Positions 1 through 6,715 of a stretch of DNA of 14,637 nt are shown here, one piece after another. The translations under genes were made by a program, and so were the position numbers. The stretch's first letter is position 1; each line of letters begins with the position of its first letter. The notes under the pieces were generated by a model. The model was not told the DNA's origin, ran no database searches, and saw nothing but the letters and a program-made list of their open reading frames with translations. Source of the DNA: an uncultured Phycisphaerales bacterium. Lineage in GTDB: Bacteria; Planctomycetota; Phycisphaerae; Phycisphaerales; SM1A02. Location of the stretch: contig CAMPIL010000046.1 of the NCBI GenBank assembly GCA_946886375.1, forward strand, positions 1 to 14,637. Reading direction: 5' to 3'.

Positions 1-363
1 ATCGGGATTGGCGGCTGCCGCTGCGGGGCTGGGCGTTTCCTCGCCATTGGCCGAATACACCGCGCCGCACGACATGCATCGCCAGTGATCTTCAGGCGCA
101 TGCAGCAGTTCAATCGGCTGCTGACATGAAGGACAAGCCCCAGCGCTCAACGTTCGGTGCGCGAGCCATCGCTGTGCCGCACGCAGGATTATCGACCCCA
201 GCGAAAAGAATGCCAGGCCGCCCAATCCAAGAAACAGCATCAGCAGCGTGATCTGCGGAAAGACAAAAAGCAGCGCAAAACCGAGCAGAAACGCCCCGAT
301 ATACAGCCCCAGAACGCATAAGGCGTAGCCGGAGTTGATCGCTCGCAGGATGCGGTACAGCAC
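1..363 (-). CDS. Membrane protein with C-terminal zinc ribbon (partial, runs off left edge)
   Basis: The visible 121 residues have no stop before the window edge, so the C-terminus is missing. Residues about 12-35 and 37-60 form two hydrophobic segments (around 'GLYIGAFLLGFALLFVF' and 'LLMLFLGLGGLAFFSLGS'). A soluble part follows with two CxxC knuckles, C77-C80 ('CPSC') and C96-C99 ('CMSC'), spaced like a zinc ribbon, then an Ala/Pro-rich tail. I chose the GTG at 361-363 because an in-frame TAG lies only four codons upstream and no ATG is available before the first hydrophobic segment. It lies downstream of the glycosyltransferase gene on the same strand, after a 153-base gap. Membrane proteins with a zinc ribbon on one side are often of unknown function; I do not recognise a specific family. 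The reading frame is supported by the hydrophobic pattern and the paired CxxC motifs. Confidence 0.7.
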   Translation of the reverse strand, partial: MLYRILRAINSGYALCVLGLYIGAFLLGFALLFVFPQITLLMLFLGLGGLAFFSLGSIILRAAQRWLAHRTLSAGACPSCQQPIELLHAPEDHWRCMSCGAVYSANGEETPSPAAAAANPD

Positions 364-392
364 CGCAGCACTCTACGGAGTCTGGCATCGCA

Positions 393-476
393 TTGCCAAC
401 GATTCGCTATTGGCAAAGTTTGAATCGGGTGGCACAGCCGTCTGGCCTGTGCGAGTTTGGAACGGGTGAGAGTTCC
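393..476. other. Intergenic run of three short hairpins
   Basis: Between the glycosyltransferase stop and the downstream membrane gene (same strand) there are three successive inverted repeats: TTGCCAA 393-399 with TTGGCAA 410-416, GCACAG 432-437 with CTGTGC 447-452, and GGAAC 459-463 with GTTCC 472-476. None is followed by a clear T-run on the minus strand, so a Rho-independent terminator is not demonstrated. They may simply be transcript-end structure. Nothing else is recognisable in the 364-516 gap. Confidence 0.35.
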
Positions 477-516
477 ACTTTCAGACTTGCCAGTACCAAC
501 GATGCAGCAGGTTCGA

Positions 517-1623
517 TCAATTGGCTGAGGCATCCTGCCGGAGCAGTTGTTCGGTGAGGTCGTGGAATCGCTGGGCCGCTGCTTCAAGTGAAAAATTCCG
601 CTGCGCCCGGTCGAGCCCTGCGTCGGCGAAGCGCTCGGCAAGTGCCGCGTCGTTCCAAAGCCGGCCGATCGCCGCCGCGAGCGAATCCTCATCGCCATGC
701 GGCACGACGAAACCCGTGCTGCCGTCCACAACGTAATCGCTGATCCCCAGACACGCCGAGGCCACGCACGGCGTGCGAAGATACATGGCGTGAATCAGCG
801 TGGTGAACGCGCCGGGCAGCGCAGGGGTCTGGAACACCATTGCGCCCAGGCGCGCGTGCTTGAGATACGTCAACGCCTGCTGCTTGCCTGCATTGGTGAT
901 GATCGTCGCGCCCATGTCCGCCAGATCGTGCAGCGAATCATTGGCGTGCGTCGGCCGCGTGATGATGATCAGCGGAATCTTCAGCGCGCGGCAGGCGCGG
1001 GCCACAGGCATGAAACGCCGGTTCGGCGAACCCATCGAAAGCACATACGGGCCAGCCACGGGCGACACGTCGGAATACTGGCTGTAGCCCTGGGTTTCGT
1101 CGGTGTGAATCGGCACGACGTGCACGCGGCTGCGCTCAAGGCCGTAGCGGTTGATGTACAACCGCCGCTCTTCGCCGGAGAACACCGTCACGGCCTGAAC
1201 CTGGCGCAGCGCAAAGCCAAGCCGATCGACTTTGTGCATGGGCCAGTCGCCGTCCTGCGTGAAGCCGACGTAAACGCGCGTGGGCTGCCTCCACAGGCGC
1301 GAAGGCCACGCCGTCATGCCGATGCCGATGTCGGTGCTGAACAGGAACGCAAGGTCGGCCTTGCTGATCTCGCGCATGGCGCGCAGGTACTGCCACTGGA
1401 CGTACGCGCGCGTGGCCTTGGGCAGGCGCTCACAGGTGTTCTCGATGTACACGGGCTTGAAGCGGAACCTGCGCATCGGCCCGACGCGCGAAATCCATGG
1501 CCAGTCCACGCCTTCACGATGCCGCGGGGCCACGAATGTCAGCCGGCGGACCGCCGGCGTGACTGTCGCGTTCGCCGCGCGTGTCTTGTGCATCACAGAT
1601 TCATTGATGATGGCCCGACTCAT
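517..1623 (-). CDS. GT4-like (GT-B fold) glycosyltransferase
   Basis: The 368-residue product is a typical length for a GT-B glycosyltransferase and probably transfers a sugar from a nucleotide-sugar donor to a surface polysaccharide or lipid acceptor. The C-terminal donor-binding half is recognisable: 'YVLSMGSPNRRF' at 193-204, 'LIHAMYLRTPCVAS' at 276-289 and 'VVDGSTGFVVPHGDEDSLA' at 298-316, followed by the usual helical tail ('RFADAGLDRAQRNFS'). The N-terminal acceptor half is divergent. Odd point: the two glutamates of the EX7E motif common in GT4 enzymes appear to be P270 and H278. The ATG at 1623 is preceded by AGAGG (plus-strand positions 1629-1633), five bases away. The gene is divergent from rmlD, fitting a polysaccharide context. 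The family assignment is fairly secure; donor and acceptor are unknown. Confidence 0.85.
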   Translation of the reverse strand: MSRAIINESVMHKTRAANATVTPAVRRLTFVAPRHREGVDWPWISRVGPMRRFRFKPVYIENTCERLPKATRAYVQWQYLRAMREISKADLAFLFSTDIGIGMTAWPSRLWRQPTRVYVGFTQDGDWPMHKVDRLGFALRQVQAVTVFSGEERRLYINRYGLERSRVHVVPIHTDETQGYSQYSDVSPVAGPYVLSMGSPNRRFMPVARACRALKIPLIIITRPTHANDSLHDLADMGATIITNAGKQQALTYLKHARLGAMVFQTPALPGAFTTLIHAMYLRTPCVASACLGISDYVVDGSTGFVVPHGDEDSLAAAIGRLWNDAALAERFADAGLDRAQRNFSLEAAAQRFHDLTEQLLRQDASAN

Positions 1624-1873
1624 TGCCGCCTCTTGAAAATTGATGTGCCGTCACAGATTCGCCGCGTCACTTGTCCCTGCAGTTCAACTTGATCCTTCAT
1701 ACCGCATTCGGGCAAACTGTCACGAACAAAAACGCTTCCTTGCGGCAGAATCGGCAAAACGCTGGAGGCCGCCAGCCGCGCCCCCGCGTCGTATTGCGTC
1801 GCCGCGCATCATGCGAATACCATCAGCAGCCTGATTTCCCTGTCCTTTCCCAATCGCACACGATCAAGCACTC
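1624..1873. other. Divergent intergenic region, largest gene-free stretch in the window
   Basis: About 250 bases separate the glycosyltransferase (leftward) from rmlD (rightward), so promoters for both are expected here. I looked on both strands and found no pair of -35/-10 boxes good enough to name. The 10-mer TCACAGATTC occurs at 1651-1660 and again at 1593-1602, inside the glycosyltransferase N-terminal coding region. Short open frames here lack family features and I do not call them genes. Confidence 0.4.
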
Positions 1874-2902
1874 ATGCGCATTCTCATCACCGGAGCGCCC
1901 GGCCAGGTTGGCTTTGAATTGATGCACGCGCTGCGTCAGGGCCACGAGGTCATTGGCATGGGACGCGACCGGATGGATTTGCGCGATTCACAAGCGGTCC
2001 GCCGCGCCATCCGCGACATCAGGCCTGATGTGATCGTCAACGCAGCGGCGTACACCGCCGTCGATCAGGCAGAATCCGACCGCGAAACCGCGCATCAGGT
2101 CAATGCAGTTGCAGTCGGCGTCATGGGCGAGGAGGCCAGGCGAATCGGCGCGGCGGTGATTCACTACTCCACCGATTACGTCTTCGACGGCCGAAAGACA
2201 ACGCCATATTCCCCCACTGACGCGCCCAACCCGCAGAACGTGTACGGCCAAACCAAGCTCGAGGGCGAGGAAATGTTGATGACCTCGCAAGCGGCGGCGG
2301 TGATTCTGCGGACCTCGTGGGTGTACGGACTTCGCGGGAAGAATTTTCTGATGTCAGTGCTGCGGCAGGCCGCGACCAAAACGGAATTGCGCATCGTCAA
2401 TGATCAGACCGGCAGCCCGACGTGGTGCAGGGAAATTGCGCGGGCCACCGGCGCGATCATCCACAACGCGCTCACGGGCGGGCCGGGAGGCTGGTCCTTC
2501 GGCGGGCGCGAAGGCGTGTATCACCTGACCGCGCGGGGATGCACGACGTGGCTCAACTTCGCTCACTGCGCGTTTGAGTTGCTGGCTGCGCGTCCCGCGC
2601 CGCGGCTGATTCCCATTGCCACAGGCGAACTTGGCGCGGCGGCCCGGCGGCCTGAGTATTCAGTCCTAGATTGCTCGGAAACGGAAAAAACATTCAATGT
2701 TCTCATGGCGGGTTGGCGAGCTGCGCTGGAAGAAGTAATGCACAACGGAGAACTCTCCGTTGTGCTCAATTCCTTCTCTCCCAGGGAGCCATCGAATGAG
2801 TCTCTTCAGCCGCCTGCGCCGCCGTCAGAACAAAGGGCAGATGATCTCCGTCGCCGTCGCGGGTGCGGGACTAATGGGCCGGGGAACGATCCGGCAGATT
2901 AA
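1874..2902 (+). CDS. rmlD: dTDP-4-dehydrorhamnose reductase
   Basis: This is the last enzyme of dTDP-L-rhamnose synthesis, reducing dTDP-4-keto-L-rhamnose with NAD(P)H in the cytoplasm. It is an extended short-chain dehydrogenase: Rossmann motif 'GAPGQVG' 7-13, 'NAAAYTAVDQAE' 56-67, 'STDYVFDG' 99-106, catalytic Y124 and K128 ('YGQTK'), 'RTSWVYG' 146-152, 'DQTGSPTW' 177-184 and the C-terminal 'RPEYSVLDC' 259-267. The family normally ends soon after the segment equivalent to 'GWRAALEEVM' (about residue 289, 290-300 residues in all). Here the frame continues for about 53 more residues of Pro/Arg-rich, unfamily-like sequence and overlaps the next gene by 107 bases. The tail looks like read-through rather than a domain. 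No rmlA, rmlB or rmlC is in the window. The ATG has no evident Shine-Dalgarno sequence. The symbol rfbD is also used. Confidence 0.9.
   Translation: MRILITGAPGQVGFELMHALRQGHEVIGMGRDRMDLRDSQAVRRAIRDIRPDVIVNAAAYTAVDQAESDRETAHQVNAVAVGVMGEEARRIGAAVIHYSTDYVFDGRKTTPYSPTDAPNPQNVYGQTKLEGEEMLMTSQAAAVILRTSWVYGLRGKNFLMSVLRQAATKTELRIVNDQTGSPTWCREIARATGAIIHNALTGGPGGWSFGGREGVYHLTARGCTTWLNFAHCAFELLAARPAPRLIPIATGELGAAARRPEYSVLDCSETEKTFNVLMAGWRAALEEVMHNGELSVVLNSFSPREPSNESLQPPAPPSEQRADDLRRRRGCGTNGPGNDPAD
2741..2764 (+). promoter_or_regulatory. Near-perfect hairpin at the end of the RmlD core
   Basis: The arms CACAACGGAGA (2741-2751) and TCTCCGTTGTG (2754-2764) are fully complementary over 11 pairs, leaving two central bases (in practice a slightly larger loop). 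A pyrimidine-rich stretch follows (2771-2782), without a true T-run. The hairpin lies where the conserved RmlD fold ends and 31 bases before the start of the next gene. It could be a terminator remnant, an attenuator or an mRNA-processing site; which of these cannot be decided from sequence. Confidence 0.6.
2783..2788 (+). promoter_or_regulatory. Ribosome binding site deciding the SAF-oxidoreductase start
   Basis: AGGGAG lies seven bases before the ATG at 2796. An alternative in-frame start 36 bases upstream (2760, TTG or similar) would place this site inside the coding region and the start inside the hairpin, so 2796 is preferred. Confidence 0.65.
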
Positions 2903-4079
2903 TCTCACGCCCGGCATGTGCGCATCGCTGGTCATCAACCGCTCGATCGAGCGCGCTGTGGACGCGCTGATTGACTGTGGCACTGACGCGGCCGACATCG
3001 TTGTGAGCAACCGCTGCAATGAACTGCAGGAGGCGATCCATGCGCGCCGGCCCGCCGTGACCAGTTGCGTGCAGGCGCTGCGCGATCTGGAGGGAATTGA
3101 CGCCGCCGTCGAAGTCACCGGGGCGGTGGAATACGGCGCATCGATGGCGATGCACGCCATCGCCGGGGGCAAGCACGTGATCATGATGAACGCCGAGACT
3201 GACGCCACCGTCGGCTGCGCGCTCAAGCAATTGGCCGATGAGGCCGGCGTGGTGTATTCCAATTCCGATGGTGACCAGCCCGGCGTGCTGAAGCGGCTGG
3301 TGGATTACGTGGCAGGCCTGGGCTTTGACGTTGTCGCGGCGGTCAACTGCAAGGGCTTCATGAATGTGCACGCCACGCCTGATTCAATCCGCCAATGGGC
3401 CCTCAAGCAGAACACCAGCCTGCCCATGACCACCGCGTTCACCGACGGCACGAAGATGAACATCGAAAACGCCGTGCTGTGCAACGCCACCGGACTGGTA
3501 CCCGAAGTGCGCGGCATGCACGGGGTGAAAACCGACCTCTCCCGCGCTCTTGAGGACTGCACCACCGCCTTCCAGCGACGGGGCATTGTCGACTACACCC
3601 TGGGTGGCAACTTCGGCGGCGGCGTCTTCGTGATCGGCTACGGCGACGATCCGGTCATGGTGCAGCCGTACATGAAATACCTGAAAATGGGCGATGGGCC
3701 GAACTACCTATTCTTCCGACCCTATCACCTGTGCCACATGGAAACGCCGCTGTCGATCGCCGAGGCTGTGTTGGATCATGAGCCGACGATCGCCCCGCTG
3801 GGCGCGCCGGTGGTGGAGGTCATCGCGATCGCCAAGCGCGATCTGCATGCCGGCGACACGCTCGACGGCATCGGCGGATACACGATCTATGGCGAAATCG
3901 ACACGGTCGGCCGCGCCGCAAACCTGCTGCCGGTGGGACTGGCCGACGGCGTGCGCATCACGCAGCCAATCTCGCGCGGCCAGCCGATCCCCGTCGCGGC
4001 AGTCGAGTTGAACGACGCATCGCTCCTCGTGCGCCTGCGGCAACAACAATCGCAGATGTCACGGTTGCAGGTGGCGTGA
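2796..4079 (+). CDS. SAF-domain, homoserine-dehydrogenase-like oxidoreductase (COG4091 / DRL-like)
   Basis: The 427-residue protein has an N-terminal NAD(P)-binding Rossmann fold with 'VAGAGLMGRG' at 21-30 and 'AAVEVTGA' at 103-110. A catalytic middle domain carries 'FTDGTKMNIENAVLCNATG' (215-233) and 'FFRPYHLCHMETP' (306-318). The C-terminal part (about 344-405, 'KRDLHAGDTLDGIGGYTIYG' onward) resembles a SAF domain. This architecture is that of predicted homoserine dehydrogenases with a SAF domain (COG4091). From memory, the same fold includes the DXR-like enzyme (DRL) of Brucella, which makes methylerythritol phosphate, but related genes also sit in O-antigen clusters, and the rmlD neighbour points to sugar metabolism. 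The exact reaction cannot be assigned. It overlaps rmlD by 107 bases and is probably co-transcribed with it. The N-terminal 'MSLFSRLRRRQNKGQ' is basic and precedes the first strand. Confidence 0.85.
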   Translation: MSLFSRLRRRQNKGQMISVAVAGAGLMGRGTIRQINLTPGMCASLVINRSIERAVDALIDCGTDAADIVVSNRCNELQEAIHARRPAVTSCVQALRDLEGIDAAVEVTGAVEYGASMAMHAIAGGKHVIMMNAETDATVGCALKQLADEAGVVYSNSDGDQPGVLKRLVDYVAGLGFDVVAAVNCKGFMNVHATPDSIRQWALKQNTSLPMTTAFTDGTKMNIENAVLCNATGLVPEVRGMHGVKTDLSRALEDCTTAFQRRGIVDYTLGGNFGGGVFVIGYGDDPVMVQPYMKYLKMGDGPNYLFFRPYHLCHMETPLSIAEAVLDHEPTIAPLGAPVVEVIAIAKRDLHAGDTLDGIGGYTIYGEIDTVGRAANLLPVGLADGVRITQPISRGQPIPVAAVELNDASLLVRLRQQQSQMSRLQVA

Positions 4080-4100
4080 ATCGGCTCACCTTCGTTTTTT
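4070..4100 (+). terminator. Possible weak Rho-independent terminator
   Basis: A short stem overlaps the stop codon, either GGTG 4070-4073 with CACC 4087-4090 or GTGA 4076-4079 with TCAC 4086-4089, and is followed by six T at 4095-4100. The T-run and position suit a terminator for the rmlD/oxidoreductase unit, but the stem is short. Confidence 0.4.
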
Positions 4101-4128
4101 CGCCCAGCCCCATCGCCGAACCCAGATG

Positions 4129-4148
4129 AGGGACAGCCACCTGTCCCT
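4129..4148. repeat. Palindromic GGGACAG element between convergent genes
   Basis: AGGGACAG (4129-4136) and CTGTCCCT (4141-4148) form a perfect 8-bp stem with a four-base loop, between the ends of the oxidoreductase gene (plus) and the yraN gene (minus). It could terminate transcription from both sides. Similar GGGACAGG-palindromes are, as I recall, dispersed in many bacterial genomes, sometimes as REP-like elements. Confidence 0.6.
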
Positions 4149-4183
4149 AAACAAGTCAGCCCTTCGCGGCAAGCCGGCGCGAT

Positions 4184-4579
4184 TCACCACTTTGACTGAA
4201 ACGCCCCCGGGATGTGGCGGATCACCGGTTCGCCATCCGCCGGCAGAATGACTGCGATCACGTCGAATCGGATGGGATGATCCCTGTATTGATCTGACTG
4301 TTGAAGGCGTGATGCCATGCGCGTGAGCCGATATTGCTTGGTCGCCGTCATGGCCAGTTCGGGCGTGGCGAGATCATCGCCGCGGGTCTTCACTTCCACC
4401 ACAACCACGGTCCGTCCATCGGGATCAAGCGCGATGATGTCGATTTCGTCATCGACGAGTTTCACGTTGCGATCGAGGATCGTGAAGCGGCGCTGGCGCA
4501 GCCACTTTGCGGCGATTCGTTCGCCGCGCCCGCCCAGGAATTCCGTCGCCGGCGCGATGAGTTGCCACAGCCATCGCAT
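4184..4579 (-). CDS. yraN: YraN family (UPF0102) endonuclease-fold protein
   Basis: The 131-residue length is right for the UPF0102 family, which adopts a Holliday-junction-resolvase-like restriction-endonuclease fold; its biological role is not settled. The family signature is present in order: 'GGRGERIAAKWL' 16-27 (first acidic residue E20), 'ILDRNVKLVDDEIDIIALD' 34-52 (E45, D47), 'VVVVEVKTR' 58-66 (E62 and K64, the E-x-K of the nuclease core) and 'RFDVIAV' 104-110. All presumed metal-binding residues are intact. The gene is convergent with the oxidoreductase and lies 222 bases downstream of the parvulin-like lipoprotein gene, separated from it by an inverted repeat, so it is probably transcribed on its own. 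No clear ribosome binding site precedes the ATG. Confidence 0.92.
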   Translation of the reverse strand: MRWLWQLIAPATEFLGGRGERIAAKWLRQRRFTILDRNVKLVDDEIDIIALDPDGRTVVVVEVKTRGDDLATPELAMTATKQYRLTRMASRLQQSDQYRDHPIRFDVIAVILPADGEPVIRHIPGAFQSKW

Positions 4580-4689
4580 GGGTGATCCGATTCAATCCAA
4601 TCCGACCCAGTTGAGTCTCTTTCGACCCGATTCGCCACTCCAGAACGAGTAACCTTGGTCTAAATCTATCCTAAAGATTTCACCGCAGA

Positions 4690-4750
4690 GAGAGGCAGAG
4701 AGCGCAGAGAAGCAAAATTCGACTTCTTGTTTCTGTGCTCTCTGCGTCTC
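4690..4750. repeat. CAGAGAG-type imperfect inverted repeat
   Basis: Left arm 4690-4708 and right arm 4732-4750 are complementary at 17 of 19 positions, with a 23-base loop. The arms read GAGAGGCAGAGAGCGCAGA and, on the other strand, GAGACGCAGAGAGCACAGA. The flanking 'tttcaccgcagag' (4678-4690) also matches, as I remember it, the outer part of a dispersed element of unknown function seen in diverse bacteria ('cagaggcacagag...'). Its base composition is unlike the neighbouring genes. It lies between two minus-strand genes and may act as a terminator. A small hairpin, AAATCT 4662-4667 with AGATTT 4675-4680, sits beside it. Confidence 0.7.
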
Positions 4751-4801
4751 TATGTTGATCATGGGTTTCGGTAGGCCCTGGCCTCACGTCCTCACGCCGC
4801 A

Positions 4802-6082
4802 TCACCGGCCATAGCGCATGAGCGCGACGGCCAGCACACGCCTGGACATCTCGTTGAGTTCATCGTGAATGCCCTTGGCGAAGAGCGAGCGGACGTAGCG
4901 TTCGCGCTCCTCTGTTTCGCGGCGAACTTGCAGTTCGCGCATCAACTGCCGCTGCACATCGAACAGCGTCTGTCCCTTCGGGCGATCCACCGCGGCCACA
5001 TAAAGCCAATTCGTGCGGCCCTCGGTCTCGAACGGTGCGGAGGCCTGGCCGACGTCCAACCCCGCTAAGTGCGTCTTGAACACCTCATTGATTTCAATGT
5101 CGGAGATTTCATCGGAGCGCATCGGAAACGGATCTGGTTTGGTCAGCCCCTGCGAGCCGATGGACTCCACCACCGCCGTGAACGATTCGCCCCGCGCCAA
5201 GCCGTCCTTCACCTTCTGAATCTGCTCGGCCTGGTCCTGGTTGGAGAGTCGAAGAATGTGAACCGTGACGGATGAAGGCGGATTGAACTCGGCCTTGCGG
5301 CGCTCGTATTCGCGCTGCACGTCCTTCCATGAAACGATGACGCGCGGCGAGATGCGGCGGTTGATCAGGTGCCAGATCAGCAGCGCGTTGCGCTCGCGCT
5401 CGGTGTACTGCTCGATCGTCAATCCCAGTTCCTCCATCAGCCGCTCTTCGGTCACGGTGCGGCTGCCCTGGCCGGAGGCGATCGTCTTTTCCTGGAGGTT
5501 GCGCAGAAACGCGAACAGGCCAAGTTGCTGCTCCTCGGACAGCGACGCCTCGGCCTCGGCGATGAACAGTTCCGTCAGCACGACTTCGGTCATTCGCGAG
5601 TTGATGATCTGAGCCGCACGCTGAGCGAAGTCGCGTGGCGGCAACTGCTGGGCCTCGCGACGAAGTTGATCAGCGATCGGCTCGAGCAGCGCATCGGCGA
5701 AGATCGGCCGGCCGCTGACTTGGCCCACCACTGTGTCAAGGACGATGACATCGCCGGGATTGAGCAATTGCTCACCGGAACGGATTGCGGCGAGGCCGGC
5801 CGGCGCAGTGGTTGTGGTCGATGCAGCGCTATTCGTCTCGGCGGGTTGATCGGCCATGGCTGCAACGGCGGATTCAGGCTCGCTCGATGCGGAAAGTTGT
5901 ACTGGCGCAGACGGCGCTGTTTGCGCAGGAGCGGCCCTATCCGGTTCCTGCGCCTCGGTGAAAGCGGTGATTTCAATTGGACGCGGGGTTAGTCCACGGT
6001 GGTTCTTCGATCCGCAACCGCAGAGGGCGATTGCCCCCGCCGCGACCGCCAGCGCATACGTCCAGTTCGCAACCTTGCTCAT
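4802..6082 (-). CDS. Parvulin/SurA-like lipoprotein
   Basis: The 426-residue product starts with a lipoprotein signal: hydrophobic residues 8-20 then L-C-G-C with the lipidated cysteine at C23. An Ala/Pro/Thr-rich linker of about 80 residues follows, then a helical region (about 109-262) resembling SurA/PrsA chaperone domains ('RPIFADALLEPIADQLRREA', 'INSRMTEVVLTELFIAEAEA'), then a PpiC-like region (about 271-366; 'VTVHILRL', 'GLARGESFTAVVESIG', 'LDVGQASAPFETEGRTNWLY'). The usual GGDLG-type segment of active parvulins is not visible, so it may be a chaperone rather than an isomerase. A helper in outer-membrane protein folding is the inference. I chose the ATG at 6082, next to the signal; a second ATG at 6100 would add six residues. 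It is divergent from the DUF1844 gene. Confidence 0.8.
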   Translation of the reverse strand: MSKVANWTYALAVAAGAIALCGCGSKNHRGLTPRPIEITAFTEAQEPDRAAPAQTAPSAPVQLSASSEPESAVAAMADQPAETNSAASTTTTAPAGLAAIRSGEQLLNPGDVIVLDTVVGQVSGRPIFADALLEPIADQLRREAQQLPPRDFAQRAAQIINSRMTEVVLTELFIAEAEASLSEEQQLGLFAFLRNLQEKTIASGQGSRTVTEERLMEELGLTIEQYTERERNALLIWHLINRRISPRVIVSWKDVQREYERRKAEFNPPSSVTVHILRLSNQDQAEQIQKVKDGLARGESFTAVVESIGSQGLTKPDPFPMRSDEISDIEINEVFKTHLAGLDVGQASAPFETEGRTNWLYVAAVDRPKGQTLFDVQRQLMRELQVRRETEERERYVRSLFAKGIHDELNEMSRRVLAVALMRYGR

Positions 6083-6174
6083 GGAATGACTCACAATCAT
6101 GTCAGGCCGGGATTGTAACGTCCGGCGGCCCTATACTCCTGTTGAGATCACCAAATTGCAAACACGGGAGCGCC

Positions 6175-6639
6175 ATGGCTGACAACGAGACTACTTCGAA
6201 GCTGCATATCGACAGCGATTGGAAAGCCGAAGCCCAAAAGGAAAAAGAGCGCTTAGCGCAAAAGGAAAAGGAGCAGAAGGTTCGCGCGCCCAAGCCGGGC
6301 GCTGGCCCATCTCCCGAGGGCGGGCAGCAGGAACTGCCCGAACCCAGTTTCCGATCGCTGGTCGGCATGCTCGCCTCGCAGGCCATCATGGGACTGGGGG
6401 CAATGGCTGATCCGCAGACCAACCGGGTGATCATTGACCTGGAAGGTTCGCGATTTGCGATCGATCTGCTGGAAGTTCTTGAGCAGAAGACCAAGGGCAA
6501 CCTCACTGAGGAGGAGACGAAGGAACTTCAGCAGATTCTTGCGGAGTTGCGCAGCCGGTACGTGCAGATCGCCAACCTGGTGGCCCGGCAGATGGCCCAG
6601 CCAGCTCCGGAGCAACCGGTTACGCCGTTGAAACTGTGA
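6175..6639 (+). CDS. DUF1844 domain protein
   Basis: The 154-residue protein has two parts. The N-terminal third is highly charged ('IDSDWKAEAQKEKERLAQ' at 12-29) and probably helical, followed by a Pro/Gly linker (39-56). The conserved DUF1844 region runs from about 58 to 140: 'SFRSLVGMLASQAIMGLGAM' (58-77), 'IDLEGSRFAIDLLEVL' (87-102) and 'LTEEETKELQQILAELRSRY' (110-129). This N-terminal and core combination is, in my recollection, typical of Planctomycetota. The function is unknown; the Met/Leu-rich segment suggests a small helical bundle, not a clear membrane protein. The ATG at 6175 is preceded by GGGAG (6166-6170) four bases away. The 92-base gap to the divergent lipoprotein gene contains TATACT at 6132-6137, a plausible -10 box without a good -35. 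Confidence 0.88.
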   Translation: MADNETTSKLHIDSDWKAEAQKEKERLAQKEKEQKVRAPKPGAGPSPEGGQQELPEPSFRSLVGMLASQAIMGLGAMADPQTNRVIIDLEGSRFAIDLLEVLEQKTKGNLTEEETKELQQILAELRSRYVQIANLVARQMAQPAPEQPVTPLKL

Positions 6640-6715
6640 TTAGGCAGACGCGCTGCGATCAATAATTGCTCACCGTGCGCCGCGGTCGTTGCTCTCCGGC
6701 TCAATCATCGATAAT

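Noticed and set aside
240..731. 163-codon minus-strand frame spanning the gap between the first two genes
   Set aside because: It overlaps the end of the glycosyltransferase and the membrane gene in another frame; Arg/Cys/Ser-rich composition without domain features. The GTG-started membrane frame explains 1-363 better.
697..1692. 331-codon open frame antisense to the GT4 gene
   Set aside because: Arg/His-rich shadow translation; the opposite strand has the donor-binding motifs and a ribosome binding site.
6640..6715. Search for a terminator between the convergent DUF1844 and FkbM genes
   Set aside because: Only partial similarity between two ATAATT-containing segments; no stem of useful length and no T-run.
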